Shown piece by piece: positions 36,172 through 45,709 of a stretch of 64,000 nucleotides of DNA. Position 1 is the stretch's first letter; the number at the start of each line of letters is the position of its first letter. The notes under the pieces are model-generated. The model was not told the origin of the DNA and did not search any database. It saw nothing but the letters and a program-made list of their open reading frames with translations. This DNA comes from Sandaracinaceae bacterium. Lineage in GTDB: Bacteria > Myxococcota_A > Polyangia > Polyangiales > Sandaracinaceae. Where the stretch lies: positions 124,001 through 188,000 of the forward strand of contig JACKEC010000015.1 of the NCBI GenBank assembly GCA_020633195.1, given 5' to 3'. Made by a program: the position numbers and the translations under genes.

Positions 36172-36206
36172 AAAGGCCGGCGGTCACCCCGTCGGCCTTT
36201 TGCTTT
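36172..36206 (+). terminator. Rho-independent terminator
   Basis: The stem AAAGGCCGGCGG pairs with CCGTCGGCCTTT around a short loop and runs into a T-rich tail (CCTTTTGCTTTT). A smaller hairpin, GAGCC/GGCTC, precedes it at 36152-36165. It terminates the lipoprotein transcript. Confidence 0.8.
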
Positions 36207-36273
36207 TCGAACGCCTGGGCCGGGAGGCGCGAAGGGCGTTCGGCGCGGGCCCGGCCTGTGGTAGATGACAGCG

Positions 36274-36894
<621 letters not shown>

Positions 36895-36898
36895 CTCG

Positions 36899-39562
36899 CT
36901 ACTCCTTCGCCTCGGCCCAGCTCGCGCCGTGGCCGATGTCGACGACGAGCGGCACGCGCAGCTCGATCGCGTGCTGCATCCTGTCGCGCACGATCGCCAC
37001 GAGCGCGTCGAGCTCCGCCGGCGGGCACTCGAAGAGCAGCTCGTCGTGGATCTGCAGGAGCATCTTCCCTTCGAGCTTCGCATCGCGCATGCGCTCGTCG
37101 ATCTGGAGCATCGCGACCTTGCAGAGGTCCGCCGCGCTGCCCTGGATGGGCGTGTTCGCGGCGATGCGCTCGCCGTAGCTGCGGTCGGTGAAGTTGTTGC
37201 TGCTCAGCTCGGGCACGTAGCGGCGCCGGCCGAGGATCGTCTCCACGTACTTCTTCTCGAGCGCCTCGGCGACGGTGCGATCGACCCACGCCTTCACGTT
37301 CGCGTACCGCTCGAAGTAGCGATCGATGTAGGCCTTGGCCTCCTTGCGCTCGATCCCGAGCTGCTGCGCGAGCGCGGTCGCCCCCTGCCCGTAGATCGTC
37401 GCGAAGTTCACCGTCTTGCCGACGTTGCGCTGCCGCGCGTCGACCTGCTCCTCGGGCACGTCGAAGATCTGGCTCGCGGTCCGGCGGTGGATGTCCACGT
37501 CCTCCACGAACGACGCGATGAGGAGCGGGTCCTCGCTGAAGTGCGCGAGCACGCGGAGCTCGATCTGGCTCCAGTCGGCGCTCACGAGCGTCCAGCCGTC
37601 GCGCGGGATGAAGGCCTCGCGGATGCGCTTGCCGTCGTCGGTCCGGATCGGGGTGCGCTGCAGATCGGGGTCCGTCGTGATGAGCCGCCCGGAGCGGCCC
37701 GTCGTCTGCTGGATGGTGCAGTGCACCCGCCCCGTGTCCGGGTTCACCGCCTCGGCGAGCACCCGTGTGTACGTGTTGATCAGCTTCGCGAGCGCGCGCT
37801 GCCGGATGATCTGCGAGGCGATCTCGTGCCCGCCCTCGTGCAGGCGCTCGAGCACGTCGGCCGCGGTCGAGTAGCCCGTCTTGGTCCTCTTGATGACGGG
37901 CAGCCCGAGGTCCTCGAAGAGCACGTCGGCGAGCTGCTTGGGCGAGCCGATGTTGAACTCCTTGCCCGCGAGCTCGTAGATGCGCTGCTCGACCTCGCCC
38001 TTGCGCGCCTCGAACTCGACGCCGAGCCGATCGAGCGCGCCGCGGTCCACGCGGATTCCGTCGAGCTGCATGCGCGAGAGCACCTCGGAGAGCGGCAGCT
38101 CGACCTTCTCGAGGTTGTCGCGCTGCCCCTCCTCGTCGATGCGCTTCTCGATGAGCGGCCACATCTCCGCGATCGCGGCCACGAGGTGGCAGGCCCACGG
38201 CGCGAGCGCGTCGAGCGACACCTCGTCGAAGCGCTTCATCTTCTGACCGCTGCCCAGGATCGACTTCTCGAGCGACACCGGCCGGTGGAGGAACTCGCGG
38301 ACGACCTGCTCGATCGGGTGGGGGATGATCCGGACCGGGTCCACGAGGAACGACCCGAGCTGCGTGTCGAAGCGCGCGCCCTCGATGGCGACGCCGTAGC
38401 GCCGCCAGAGCGTCATCTGGTCGCGCAGGTCGTGGCCGACCTTCGCCCGGCTCGGGTCCTCGAGCCACGGCTTCAGGACGGCGACGGCGTCCTCGCCGAG
38501 GGCGCCCTCGCCGGCGAGCAGCGGGACGTAGCGCGCCTTGCCCGGCGCCTGGCTGAGGGCGACGCCGACGAGCGCGCCGGTCACGAACGAGGGCAGCTCG
38601 TAGACGCTGAAGATCGCGACGGGCGCGTCGCCGAAGGACGCGAGGAGCGCCTCGAGGTCCGCGACGCTCTTCACCGGAGCGAAGTCCGCCTCGACCGCCG
38701 CCTCCTTCGCCTCGTCGCCGGCGGTGAGCAGGGAGTAGAACTCGAGCTCCTTGTAGAGCGCGTCGATCTTGTCGATCCGGGGCTCGGGGATCACGAGCTC
38801 CTCGATCCGCGTCGGCAGCTCGACGTCCTGGCGGATGAGCACGAGGTCGCGTGAGAGCCGGGCGTCGTCGGCGTGCTCGACGAGCGCCGTCTTCTGCTTG
38901 CCCTTCAGCTCGTCGACGTGGGCGAGGATGCCGTCGAGGTCGCCGTAGGTCTCGATGAGCTTGGCCGCGCCCTTCTGCCCGATGCCCGCGACGCCGGGGA
39001 CGTTGTCGACCTTGTCGCCCATCAGCGCGAGCAGGTCGACGATGGAGCTCGGGGGCACGCCCCACTTCTTCTGGACCAGCTCCGGGTCGTAGGTGACGTC
39101 GCGCATCGTGTCGATCATCCGGACGTCGTCCGTGATCAGCTGGGCGAAGTCCTTGTCGGCGCTGATGATGTGCACCTCGTGCCCGAGCTCCACGGCCTGC
39201 CGCGTGAGCGTCCCGATCACGTCGTCCGCCTCGAAGCCGGGCACCCGCAGCGTGGGGAAGTCGTGGACCTCGACGATCTTGTCGATCCACTCGAGCTGCT
39301 GGCGCAGCTCGCCCGGCATGCGCGGCCGCTGCGCCTTGTACGCGGGGTACTTCTCGTCCCGGAACGTCGGGCCGGGCGGGTCGAAGACCACCGCGCCCAT
39401 CGCGGGTTTGCGGCCCGCGAGGATCTTCCTGAACATCAGCGCGAAGCCGTAGCTCGCGTTCGTGTTCAGGCCGAACGACGTCTGGAAGCTGCTCGGGATC
39501 GCGAAGAACGCCCGATAGATCATCGAGCTCCCGTCGATCAACACCACTCGCTCGCGTGCCAT
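36899..39562 (-). CDS. polA: DNA polymerase I
   Basis: An 887-aa family A polymerase for Okazaki-fragment maturation and repair. The N-terminal 5'-3' exonuclease is intact (FEADDVIGTL, GDKVDNVPGVAGIG). The central 3'-5' exonuclease domain lacks the DxE motif and other DEDD metal ligands (see findings). The polymerase domain is complete: motif A VSADWSQIELRVLAHFS, the O-helix RNVGKTVNFATIYGQG with the R-x3-K-x3-F pattern, and motif C QIHDELLFE. An esterase gene lies 16 nt upstream on the same strand. Confidence 0.97.
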   Translation of the reverse strand: MARERVVLIDGSSMIYRAFFAIPSSFQTSFGLNTNASYGFALMFRKILAGRKPAMGAVVFDPPGPTFRDEKYPAYKAQRPRMPGELRQQLEWIDKIVEVHDFPTLRVPGFEADDVIGTLTRQAVELGHEVHIISADKDFAQLITDDVRMIDTMRDVTYDPELVQKKWGVPPSSIVDLLALMGDKVDNVPGVAGIGQKGAAKLIETYGDLDGILAHVDELKGKQKTALVEHADDARLSRDLVLIRQDVELPTRIEELVIPEPRIDKIDALYKELEFYSLLTAGDEAKEAAVEADFAPVKSVADLEALLASFGDAPVAIFSVYELPSFVTGALVGVALSQAPGKARYVPLLAGEGALGEDAVAVLKPWLEDPSRAKVGHDLRDQMTLWRRYGVAIEGARFDTQLGSFLVDPVRIIPHPIEQVVREFLHRPVSLEKSILGSGQKMKRFDEVSLDALAPWACHLVAAIAEMWPLIEKRIDEEGQRDNLEKVELPLSEVLSRMQLDGIRVDRGALDRLGVEFEARKGEVEQRIYELAGKEFNIGSPKQLADVLFEDLGLPVIKRTKTGYSTAADVLERLHEGGHEIASQIIRQRALAKLINTYTRVLAEAVNPDTGRVHCTIQQTTGRSGRLITTDPDLQRTPIRTDDGKRIREAFIPRDGWTLVSADWSQIELRVLAHFSEDPLLIASFVEDVDIHRRTASQIFDVPEEQVDARQRNVGKTVNFATIYGQGATALAQQLGIERKEAKAYIDRYFERYANVKAWVDRTVAEALEKKYVETILGRRRYVPELSSNNFTDRSYGERIAANTPIQGSAADLCKVAMLQIDERMRDAKLEGKMLLQIHDELLFECPPAELDALVAIVRDRMQHAIELRVPLVVDIGHGASWAEAKE

Positions 39563-39578
39563 CGCGCGCGAGGATAGA

Positions 39579-40397
39579 TCAGCTCAGGCCGGCCGCGTCG
39601 GTTGCCTCGGGCTGCTCGCGCAAGGCCCGCAGGATCTCCTCCCGGAGGCGCTCGAGCATCTCGGGGTGCATCTCGTGACCGGCGCCCTCGATCGCCTCGT
39701 AGACGATCGGGTAGCCCAGCTCGCGCAGCGCGGCGGCCTGGTCCCGGGTGCGCCCCGCGCCGATGACCGCGTCGTCGGCGCCGTGGAGCTCGTGGATCGG
39801 GACGTGGCGCTCGAACGCGTCGAAGGTCCGCGGCGCGAGCGACGTCGGCACCCAGCCCGAGATGGGGAAGGCCCGGTAGACCGACTCCGGGTGGGTCAGC
39901 GCGAAGGTCGCGGTGAGGATGCCGCCCTGCGAGAAGCCCGTCAGGATGGGCAGCCCGCGCGTCGGGTGCCGGTCGCGCCAGATCCCGATCGCCTCGTTCA
40001 GCTCGGTCATGCGGTCCCGGAGCGCGTCGTTGAGCGCCCGGCTCTCGCCGCCGTGCGCGCTGACCGGCATCCACGAGTAGGCGTCGCCCGAGCGCAGCGG
40101 CCCGCGGGGCAGGATGACGCGGACGGGGACGTCGAGGTCGAGGTAAGGACCCACTGGCGGCTCGGGTTGGCTGCCGCGACCGTGGAGGACGACGATGAGC
40201 GGCAGCTCCGCGTCTGGCGCCACGTCGCGCGGCTCCACGAGCAGGTACTCGAGGCCGGCGGCGAGGTGCCGCGTGATCCGCATCGAGGACTTCGCCTGGA
40301 GCGGGCGCGGGGCAGGCTCGACCGGCGTCGCGAAGCTGCCGTTGGCCACCACCAGGGTGAGGCCGAGCAGGACGCGATGAAACAGCCGTCGAGTCAC
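39579..40397 (-). CDS. Exported alpha/beta hydrolase (carboxylesterase/phospholipase-like)
   Basis: A 272-aa serine hydrolase similar to the phospholipase/carboxylesterase family. The oxyanion segment VVLHGRGSQ, the nucleophile elbow TGFSQGG, the acid in HGADDAVI and the His in GAGHEMHPEM form a full triad. The GTG at 40397 gives a signal-peptide-like N-terminus (FHRVLLGLTLVVANGSFA); an in-frame ATG at 40436 is less convincing. It probably hydrolyses small esters in the periplasm. Located just upstream of polA; no functional link is evident. Confidence 0.82.
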   Translation of the reverse strand: MTRRLFHRVLLGLTLVVANGSFATPVEPAPRPLQAKSSMRITRHLAAGLEYLLVEPRDVAPDAELPLIVVLHGRGSQPEPPVGPYLDLDVPVRVILPRGPLRSGDAYSWMPVSAHGGESRALNDALRDRMTELNEAIGIWRDRHPTRGLPILTGFSQGGILTATFALTHPESVYRAFPISGWVPTSLAPRTFDAFERHVPIHELHGADDAVIGAGRTRDQAAALRELGYPIVYEAIEGAGHEMHPEMLERLREEILRALREQPEATDAAGLS

Positions 40398-40520
40398 GTT
40401 CTCGTTCAGTGTGCAACGCTCGTTCCACTCGGCCACCGCGGCCGCTCCATCGAACGAGCGGCCTCCATGATGACAGAGGGACGCGGCGGGCGTGACATCC
40501 CTGCCACACCGGCGAGGGGG

Positions 40521-41633
40521 CTACTCCCAGGTGTCTCGGAGGTCCTTGGCGCTCGCGGGGTGCCGGATGAGGAAGCCCTGACCGAGCTCGCAGCCGAGCT
40601 GCATGCAGGTCGTCTGCTCCTCCTCGGTCTCGATGCCCTCTGCGACGACGCAAACGTCATTGTCGCGCATCACCCGGACCAGCGCCTGCACCAGCTCCTG
40701 GCGCTTGGGGCTCTTGTCGATGTTCCGGATGAGGCCCATGTCGAGCTTCACGAAGTCGGGGGGCGCCTCGGCGAGCTCCATCAGGCGTGACGAGCCGGCC
40801 CCGAAGTCGTCGTAGGCGAGCTCGATGTTCCGCGCGGCGAGCTCCTTGCGCAGGCGCCGCATCGCGCCGGCCGAGCTGATCACCGACTCGTGGATCTCCG
40901 CCACGATCTTCCGGCCCGGGCAGCGGGTCGCGGTGCTCGCGAGGTCGTCCAGCAGATCGCGCTCCTGCATCTCGGCGGGGTGCACGTTGAGGAAGAGGCG
41001 CTCGCCGGCCTCGGGCAGGATCGGGACCTGGTCGACGGTCACCCGGCGCATGAGGCGGCTCAGGTCGACGGCCTTGCCGAGCTCGTTGGCGAGGCTGAAC
41101 AGGCGGGTCGCGTCGTAGGTGGCGTCCGTGAGCTGGTGGCGCCCGAGCGCCTCGTACCCGATGACCCCGCCCGTATCGAGCGCGACGATCGACTGGAACA
41201 CGATCTGGACGCGCTCCCCCCGCAGGATCCGATAGATGTCGCGCGTCCCCCGGAGGCTGTCCGAGCCGGCGGTGTCGGGATCGTGCGCCCAGGTGGAGTC
41301 GAGCCCGCGCTCCGTGGGCTCCGAGAGCAGGTAGACGATCTCACGGTGGGCGATGTGGACCACGTCGCCCGCGGTCAGCGGGCGCTCGCCCTCGAGCGGC
41401 TCCCCGTTCACGAAGGTGCCGTTGCGGCTCCCCAGATCGCGGATGAGGTGGCCGCCGGGCCGCTCCTCGATCTGAGCGTGGAACTTCGAGACCCGCGGCG
41501 AGCCCAGCACCAGCTCGGCGGCCGGGTCGCGTCCGATGCGGAACGGCGTCCCCAGGATGGGCACGAGCACCGGATCCTCACCGACGTCGGGCGTATGGGA
41601 CAGGCAGGGCGTTAACGGCTGCGCCACGATCAC
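40521..41633 (-). CDS. FHA-EAL protein, putative c-di-GMP phosphodiesterase
   Basis: A 370-aa fusion. Residues 22-105 form a forkhead-associated domain (RIGRDPAAELVLG, SKFHAQIEE, DLGSRNGTFVNG), which binds phosphothreonine. Residues 130-365 form an EAL domain with key residues present: GYEAL, FLNVHP, AEIHES, YDDFGAG, VKLDMGLIR, VAEGIET and GQGFLI. The catalytic set suggests active hydrolysis of cyclic di-GMP. No membrane segment. The FHA domain would place activity under the control of Ser/Thr kinases such as the one at 24289; the pairing is inferred. Confidence 0.93.
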   Translation of the reverse strand: MIVAQPLTPCLSHTPDVGEDPVLVPILGTPFRIGRDPAAELVLGSPRVSKFHAQIEERPGGHLIRDLGSRNGTFVNGEPLEGERPLTAGDVVHIAHREIVYLLSEPTERGLDSTWAHDPDTAGSDSLRGTRDIYRILRGERVQIVFQSIVALDTGGVIGYEALGRHQLTDATYDATRLFSLANELGKAVDLSRLMRRVTVDQVPILPEAGERLFLNVHPAEMQERDLLDDLASTATRCPGRKIVAEIHESVISSAGAMRRLRKELAARNIELAYDDFGAGSSRLMELAEAPPDFVKLDMGLIRNIDKSPKRQELVQALVRVMRDNDVCVVAEGIETEEEQTTCMQLGCELGQGFLIRHPASAKDLRDTWE

Positions 41634-41698
41634 GAACTCTACATCAGTCGAGCCCGTCTGCAGCGTCGGGCGGTTCCCGACCGTGCTAGACCCCTGGG

Positions 41699-43363
41699 GT
41701 GTCCACCCGCCGCGCCGTCGTCGACGCGCTCGACCGGATCGCCTTCTCGGCCGAGCTCCTCGACGATCCGCGCGCGCGCACCTGGACGGCGGCGGCCTGG
41801 GCGGTCCGCAACAGCAGCGGGGACCTGCGCGAGCTGCTCGACTCGGGTGAGCTGGCCAAGGTACGCGGCATCGGCAAGTCGACGTTGAAGGCGGTCACCC
41901 AGGCCCTCGACGGTCAGAAGCCGGACGCCCTCGTCGACCTCGAGGCGCGGGTGCCCGAGGGGCTCTTCGGCATCCGCAAGGTCAAGGGGCTCGGCCCCAA
42001 GAAGGTGAAGCGGCTCTGGCAGGAGCTCGCCGTCACGAGCCTCGGCGAGCTCGAGTACGCCTGCCGCGAGAACCGGCTCGTCGATCTGAGCGGCTTCGGC
42101 ACCAAGACGCAGGACTCGGTGCTCGCCGAGATCGACCGCCTGCGCTCGACCGCGGGCGCGCTGCGCCGCGATCAGGCGCGCGCGATCCTCGAGCCGATCG
42201 AGCACGCGCTCTGGGTCGCCGACGCGGTCGCGCAGGTCGCCGTCGTCGGGGACTGGGCGCGCGGCGAGGAGCTGGTCCGGGAGCTCGCGGTGCTCGTGGA
42301 GACGTCGGACCCGGACGCGGCTCGCGAGCAGCTCGAGCGCGCGCGGCCCCGCGACGTCGAGGTGGCGCTGCACGTCGCCGACGCGGCGTCCTTTGCGGCG
42401 GTCCGGGTGTGGCTCACGAGCAGCGCGGGCCACGCCGCGGCGCTCGCGGCGCGGGCCGAGGCGCGCGGCTGGCGCTTCGATCCCGAGGGCCTCTTCGACG
42501 CGGACGGAGCGGCCATCGGGTGCGAGGAGGAGGACGACGTCTACCGCGCGCTCGGGCTGGTGCCGACGGCGCTCGAGCGACGGCAGGACGGCGTGCCGCT
42601 CGTCCTCGAGGGCCGGGCGCGGCCGGCGCTGGTGCGCCGCGAAGACCTGCGCGGCGCGCTCCACAACCACACGGTGGCCTCCGACGGCAACGCGACGCTC
42701 GAGGAGATGCGCGAGGCGGCGGCGGCGCGCGGCCTCGAGTACCTCGGGATCAGCGAGCACAGCCCGAGCGCGTTCTACGCCCGCGGCCTGGAGAAGGAGC
42801 GGCTCTTCGAGCAGCTCACGACGATCGACGCCCTCAACGTCGAGCCGGGGGGCTGCACGCTCCTGACCGGCATCGAGAGCGACATCCGCGAGCAAGGGGA
42901 GCTCGACTACCCCGACGAGGTCCTCGCGGAGCTCGACGTGGTCGTCGCCTCCGTGCACAAGCGGCACCCGCAGGACGCGGCCGCGATGACCCGCCGGATG
43001 GTCGCCGCGGCGTCGCACCCGTTCACCGACGTGGTCGGCCACCCGACGGGGCGCCTGCTCCTCGGTCGGGCGCCGAGCGAGTACGACGTGGAGGCCTTCC
43101 TCGACGCGTGCCGCGACCACGGCGTCGCCGTCGAGCTCAACGCGAACCCGCACCGCCTCGATTTGAACGAGCACCACCTGAAGCTCGCGAAGGAGCGCGG
43201 CGTGCTGGTCTCCATCGCGGCCGACGCGCACGCCGTCCGCGAGCTCGATCACCTCGACTACGGGGTGACCATCGCGCGCCGGGCCGGGCTCACCGCGGAG
43301 GACGTCCTCAACGCTCGAACCCTCGAGGAGCTCCGGCGATGGATCGCCGAACGACGGGCGTGA
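41699..43363 (+). CDS. PolX-like HhH/PHP protein with degenerate polymerase site
   Basis: A 554-aa member of the bacterial/archaeal PolX family. N-terminal helix-hairpin-helix DNA-binding motifs (VRGIGKSTLKAV, VKGLGPKKVKRLW, LSGFGTKTQ) and a polymerase palm-like domain are followed by a C-terminal PHP phosphoesterase domain (from about residue 318: ALHNHTVASDG, GISEHSPS, VVASVHKR, SIAADAH). The palm motif expected to read GSxRR...GDxD reads VGDWARGEELVRELAVLV (residues 183-200), so the first two aspartates are replaced, and the third (VDLR-type) reads VALHV. A nuclease or repair role is more likely than synthesis. Start GTG at 41699. Confidence 0.88.
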   Translation: MSTRRAVVDALDRIAFSAELLDDPRARTWTAAAWAVRNSSGDLRELLDSGELAKVRGIGKSTLKAVTQALDGQKPDALVDLEARVPEGLFGIRKVKGLGPKKVKRLWQELAVTSLGELEYACRENRLVDLSGFGTKTQDSVLAEIDRLRSTAGALRRDQARAILEPIEHALWVADAVAQVAVVGDWARGEELVRELAVLVETSDPDAAREQLERARPRDVEVALHVADAASFAAVRVWLTSSAGHAAALAARAEARGWRFDPEGLFDADGAAIGCEEEDDVYRALGLVPTALERRQDGVPLVLEGRARPALVRREDLRGALHNHTVASDGNATLEEMREAAAARGLEYLGISEHSPSAFYARGLEKERLFEQLTTIDALNVEPGGCTLLTGIESDIREQGELDYPDEVLAELDVVVASVHKRHPQDAAAMTRRMVAAASHPFTDVVGHPTGRLLLGRAPSEYDVEAFLDACRDHGVAVELNANPHRLDLNEHHLKLAKERGVLVSIAADAHAVRELDHLDYGVTIARRAGLTAEDVLNARTLEELRRWIAERRA

Positions 43364-44274
43364 TCCTCGGGGCGCTCCTCATGGGCGCCTGCACCTGCGG
43401 TGAGTCCTTCGACCTGCCCGAGGCGCCCCCCACCGAGCCCGCGCCGCCCGTCGCCTCCGGCGATCCGCGGGTCCCGTCGGGCTTCGACCTCACGTGGCCC
43501 GAGGACGCGACCGTCCGCTACGGCGAGGCGTCGCTCGAGCGCGCGACCGTCCTCGTCACGACCGAGGCCGAGCCCGCGGCCGTGCTGCGCTTCGCGCGCG
43601 AACAGCTCGAGGGCCGCGGCTGGTCGGTCCGCGCCCGCGCCGGCGAGGCGCCCGCCGGCGTCGGAGTCTTCCGCGAGGCGATCGAGGCCTTCGAAGGGGA
43701 CGAGCCCCGGGCCAGCGCGATCGTCGAGCGAGGCGCCGCGCCGGTCACGCGGCTCCACTTGAGCCGGAGCTCGAGCCGCGCGGTGGCCTTCCACGCGCCG
43801 GACGAGCCGCGCGAGTGGCGCGCCGTGCGACGCGCTCCGCTGCCCGCGCCGCCCGGACCCACGGAGCCCGCCTGCAACCAGGCGCTGATGCGGATGTGCG
43901 AGGCGCTCCAGGCGGCCGGCGGTCCCGACGCGCTCGACTGCGCGCTCGACCGCCGCGCGGCCTGCGTTCGGATCGAGCTCCCCGAGCCGGCGCTGCGCTT
44001 CGCCGAGGACTCCCGCGCGCGGCTGGCCGAGGCGCTGACGGCGCACGCGATCGTGGGCAGCCGGGGCGCGCGTCGCGAGACCGCGGCGCAGCTCCGGGTC
44101 GAGCTGCTCGCCGCGAGGGCGAGCCTCGTCCGGGCCGCGGCGGCGGGAGCGCAGGCGCCGGAGCTCGCCGCGCTGATCGCGGCGACCGAGGCGGGACCCG
44201 TCCGCGTCGAGGTCGACACGGCGAGCTGGTTCGCGCGCGAGCCCGATGAAATACCCGAAGGCGAGTCCCCGTAG
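43339..44274 (+). CDS. Lipoprotein of unknown function overlapping PolX gene
   Basis: A 311-aa lipoprotein (lipobox LMGACTC) whose ATG lies 25 nt inside the 3' end of the PolX-like gene, so the two are coupled. The mature protein has a small alpha/beta domain (VRYGEASLERATVLVTTEAE) and a Cys-containing helical C-terminal half (ACNQALMRMCEALQ). No family is recognised. Confidence 0.82.
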   Translation: MDRRTTGVILGALLMGACTCGESFDLPEAPPTEPAPPVASGDPRVPSGFDLTWPEDATVRYGEASLERATVLVTTEAEPAAVLRFAREQLEGRGWSVRARAGEAPAGVGVFREAIEAFEGDEPRASAIVERGAAPVTRLHLSRSSSRAVAFHAPDEPREWRAVRRAPLPAPPGPTEPACNQALMRMCEALQAAGGPDALDCALDRRAACVRIELPEPALRFAEDSRARLAEALTAHAIVGSRGARRETAAQLRVELLAARASLVRAAAAGAQAPELAALIAATEAGPVRVEVDTASWFAREPDEIPEGESP

Positions 44275-44320
44275 GACCCGCCGTGGGACGATGGAGCCCA
44301 CAGAAAGTGAGTGAGCAGAG

Positions 44321-44683
44321 TTGAACGACGCCTTCCCCCCCTCGGACCTCGCGACCAGCGCCCCGGTGAGCCAGGACGAAAAGATGATGGCGGCCGTCGC
44401 GCACGGTCTGACCTTCTTCGAAGGCGGGCTGTTCGGCCCCCTCATCCTCTACTTCGTGAAGAAGGACGAGTCGGACTTCGTCGCGTTCCACGCCCTGCAG
44501 TCGCTCTACTTCGGGCTGGCGTTCTTCGGCATCACGCTCGTCACCTGCGGGCTCGGCGCCGTGCTCCTGGTGATCCCGTACATGGTCTTCGAGGGCATCG
44601 CGACGCTGAAGGCCTACGAGGGCGAGTGGTACGAGCTCCCCATCGTCGGCCGCATGGCCCGCGAGAAGCACCCCGGCGTCTAG
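44321..44683 (+). CDS. DUF4870-type membrane protein (TTG start)
   Basis: A 120-aa membrane protein with the DUF4870 signature AAVAHGLTFFEGGLFGPLIL, a charged loop VKKDESDFVAFHALQSLYFG and two further helices (GLAFFGITLVTCGLGAVLLVI). The family is Tic20-like and of unknown function. The only usable start in frame before the domain is TTG at 44321, preceded by GAG-rich sequence. Convergent with the next gene, immediately adjacent. Confidence 0.85.
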   Translation: MNDAFPPSDLATSAPVSQDEKMMAAVAHGLTFFEGGLFGPLILYFVKKDESDFVAFHALQSLYFGLAFFGITLVTCGLGAVLLVIPYMVFEGIATLKAYEGEWYELPIVGRMAREKHPGV

Positions 44684-45709
44684 CTAGAGCCCGAGGGACT
44701 CCACGAACGCCATGAGCGGCTCTCGCTGCGCGCGGATCGATCGCGCCAGCGAGAGCTGCGCGCGCGTGCGCGCGAGGTTGTGCACGCGCCGCGTCGGGTA
44801 GCGGGTCGCGTCGAAGCCGAAGTAGCGGTCCTCGTAGACGTCGGTCGCGAACCGCGCGGCGAGCTCGACCGCGATCGTCTCGGTGGTCGCCACGATCGCG
44901 CGCGCCTCGTCGATGGTGATCCAGCCGCGGGTCGCGTCCGCGTAGCCGGTCATCGCCGCCTCGAACACCCCGCGATCGAAGCGCGCCTCGGGGGAGCTCT
45001 CGTCGGCGGGGTTGCACCACGAGCGCAGCGCGTCGCCGACGTCGATGGGGAGGGTGCCGTGCGCGAGGGTGTCGAGGTCGAGCACCGCGACGGCCTCGTC
45101 GCCCACGAACAGGAGGTTGGTGGCCTTGAGGTCGCCGTGGACGATCCGCGTCGGCAGCTCGCCCACCGCGGGCAGCTCGTAGGCGAGGATCGCGTCGGCG
45201 AGCGGGCCGATCTCGGGGCCGGGCGCCTCCATGGAGTCGCGGATCGCCCAGAGCTTGGCGAGGTGCGCCGACGTGTCGTGGGCCCCCGGACGCGTGAACG
45301 CGAAGGTGTGCTCGAGGTCGGCGAGGGCGCGGTGGAACCGGCCCGCGAGCGCGCCCGCGGAGCGCGCGTGGACGGGGCGGCGGAGCGTGTCGAGGGTCTC
45401 GCCCTCGAGGAACGTGAGCATCCGCCAGGGCCGGTCGGCGTCGACCCAGAGCCGACCGTCCCGCGCGGGCACGACCCGCGGGGTCACGACGCCGGCGGCC
45501 CCGAGGTGGCGCGTGATGGCGTCGATGTCGCGGTTCACCTCCCCGCCGAACACGGGGTGCAGGCGCTGCAGGACGAAGCGCTCCTCGCCGCGATCGACGC
45601 GCAGGGTCCGGTTGATCCAGCCCGAGGTGATCGGGGTGAAGCGCGCCTCGTGCAGCGCGTAGGCGGTGAGGACCTCGTCGGGGATCTCTTCGCTCATCGC
45701 GTCTCCCAT
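44684..45709 (-). CDS. APH-fold small-molecule kinase, NahK-like
   Basis: A 341-aa aminoglycoside-phosphotransferase-fold kinase. The catalytic loop reads RIVHGDLKATNLLF and the metal Asp is in AVLDLDT; the N-lobe has FVLQRLHPVFGGEVNRDI, close to N-acetylhexosamine 1-kinases (NahK) that phosphorylate the anomeric position of amino sugars. Sugar specificity is inferred by resemblance only. The ATG at 45709 overlaps the stop of the upstream gene (TGATG); ATG at 45697 is an alternative. Confidence 0.88.
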   Translation of the reverse strand: MGDAMSEEIPDEVLTAYALHEARFTPITSGWINRTLRVDRGEERFVLQRLHPVFGGEVNRDIDAITRHLGAAGVVTPRVVPARDGRLWVDADRPWRMLTFLEGETLDTLRRPVHARSAGALAGRFHRALADLEHTFAFTRPGAHDTSAHLAKLWAIRDSMEAPGPEIGPLADAILAYELPAVGELPTRIVHGDLKATNLLFVGDEAVAVLDLDTLAHGTLPIDVGDALRSWCNPADESSPEARFDRGVFEAAMTGYADATRGWITIDEARAIVATTETIAVELAARFATDVYEDRYFGFDATRYPTRRVHNLARTRAQLSLARSIRAQREPLMAFVESLGL

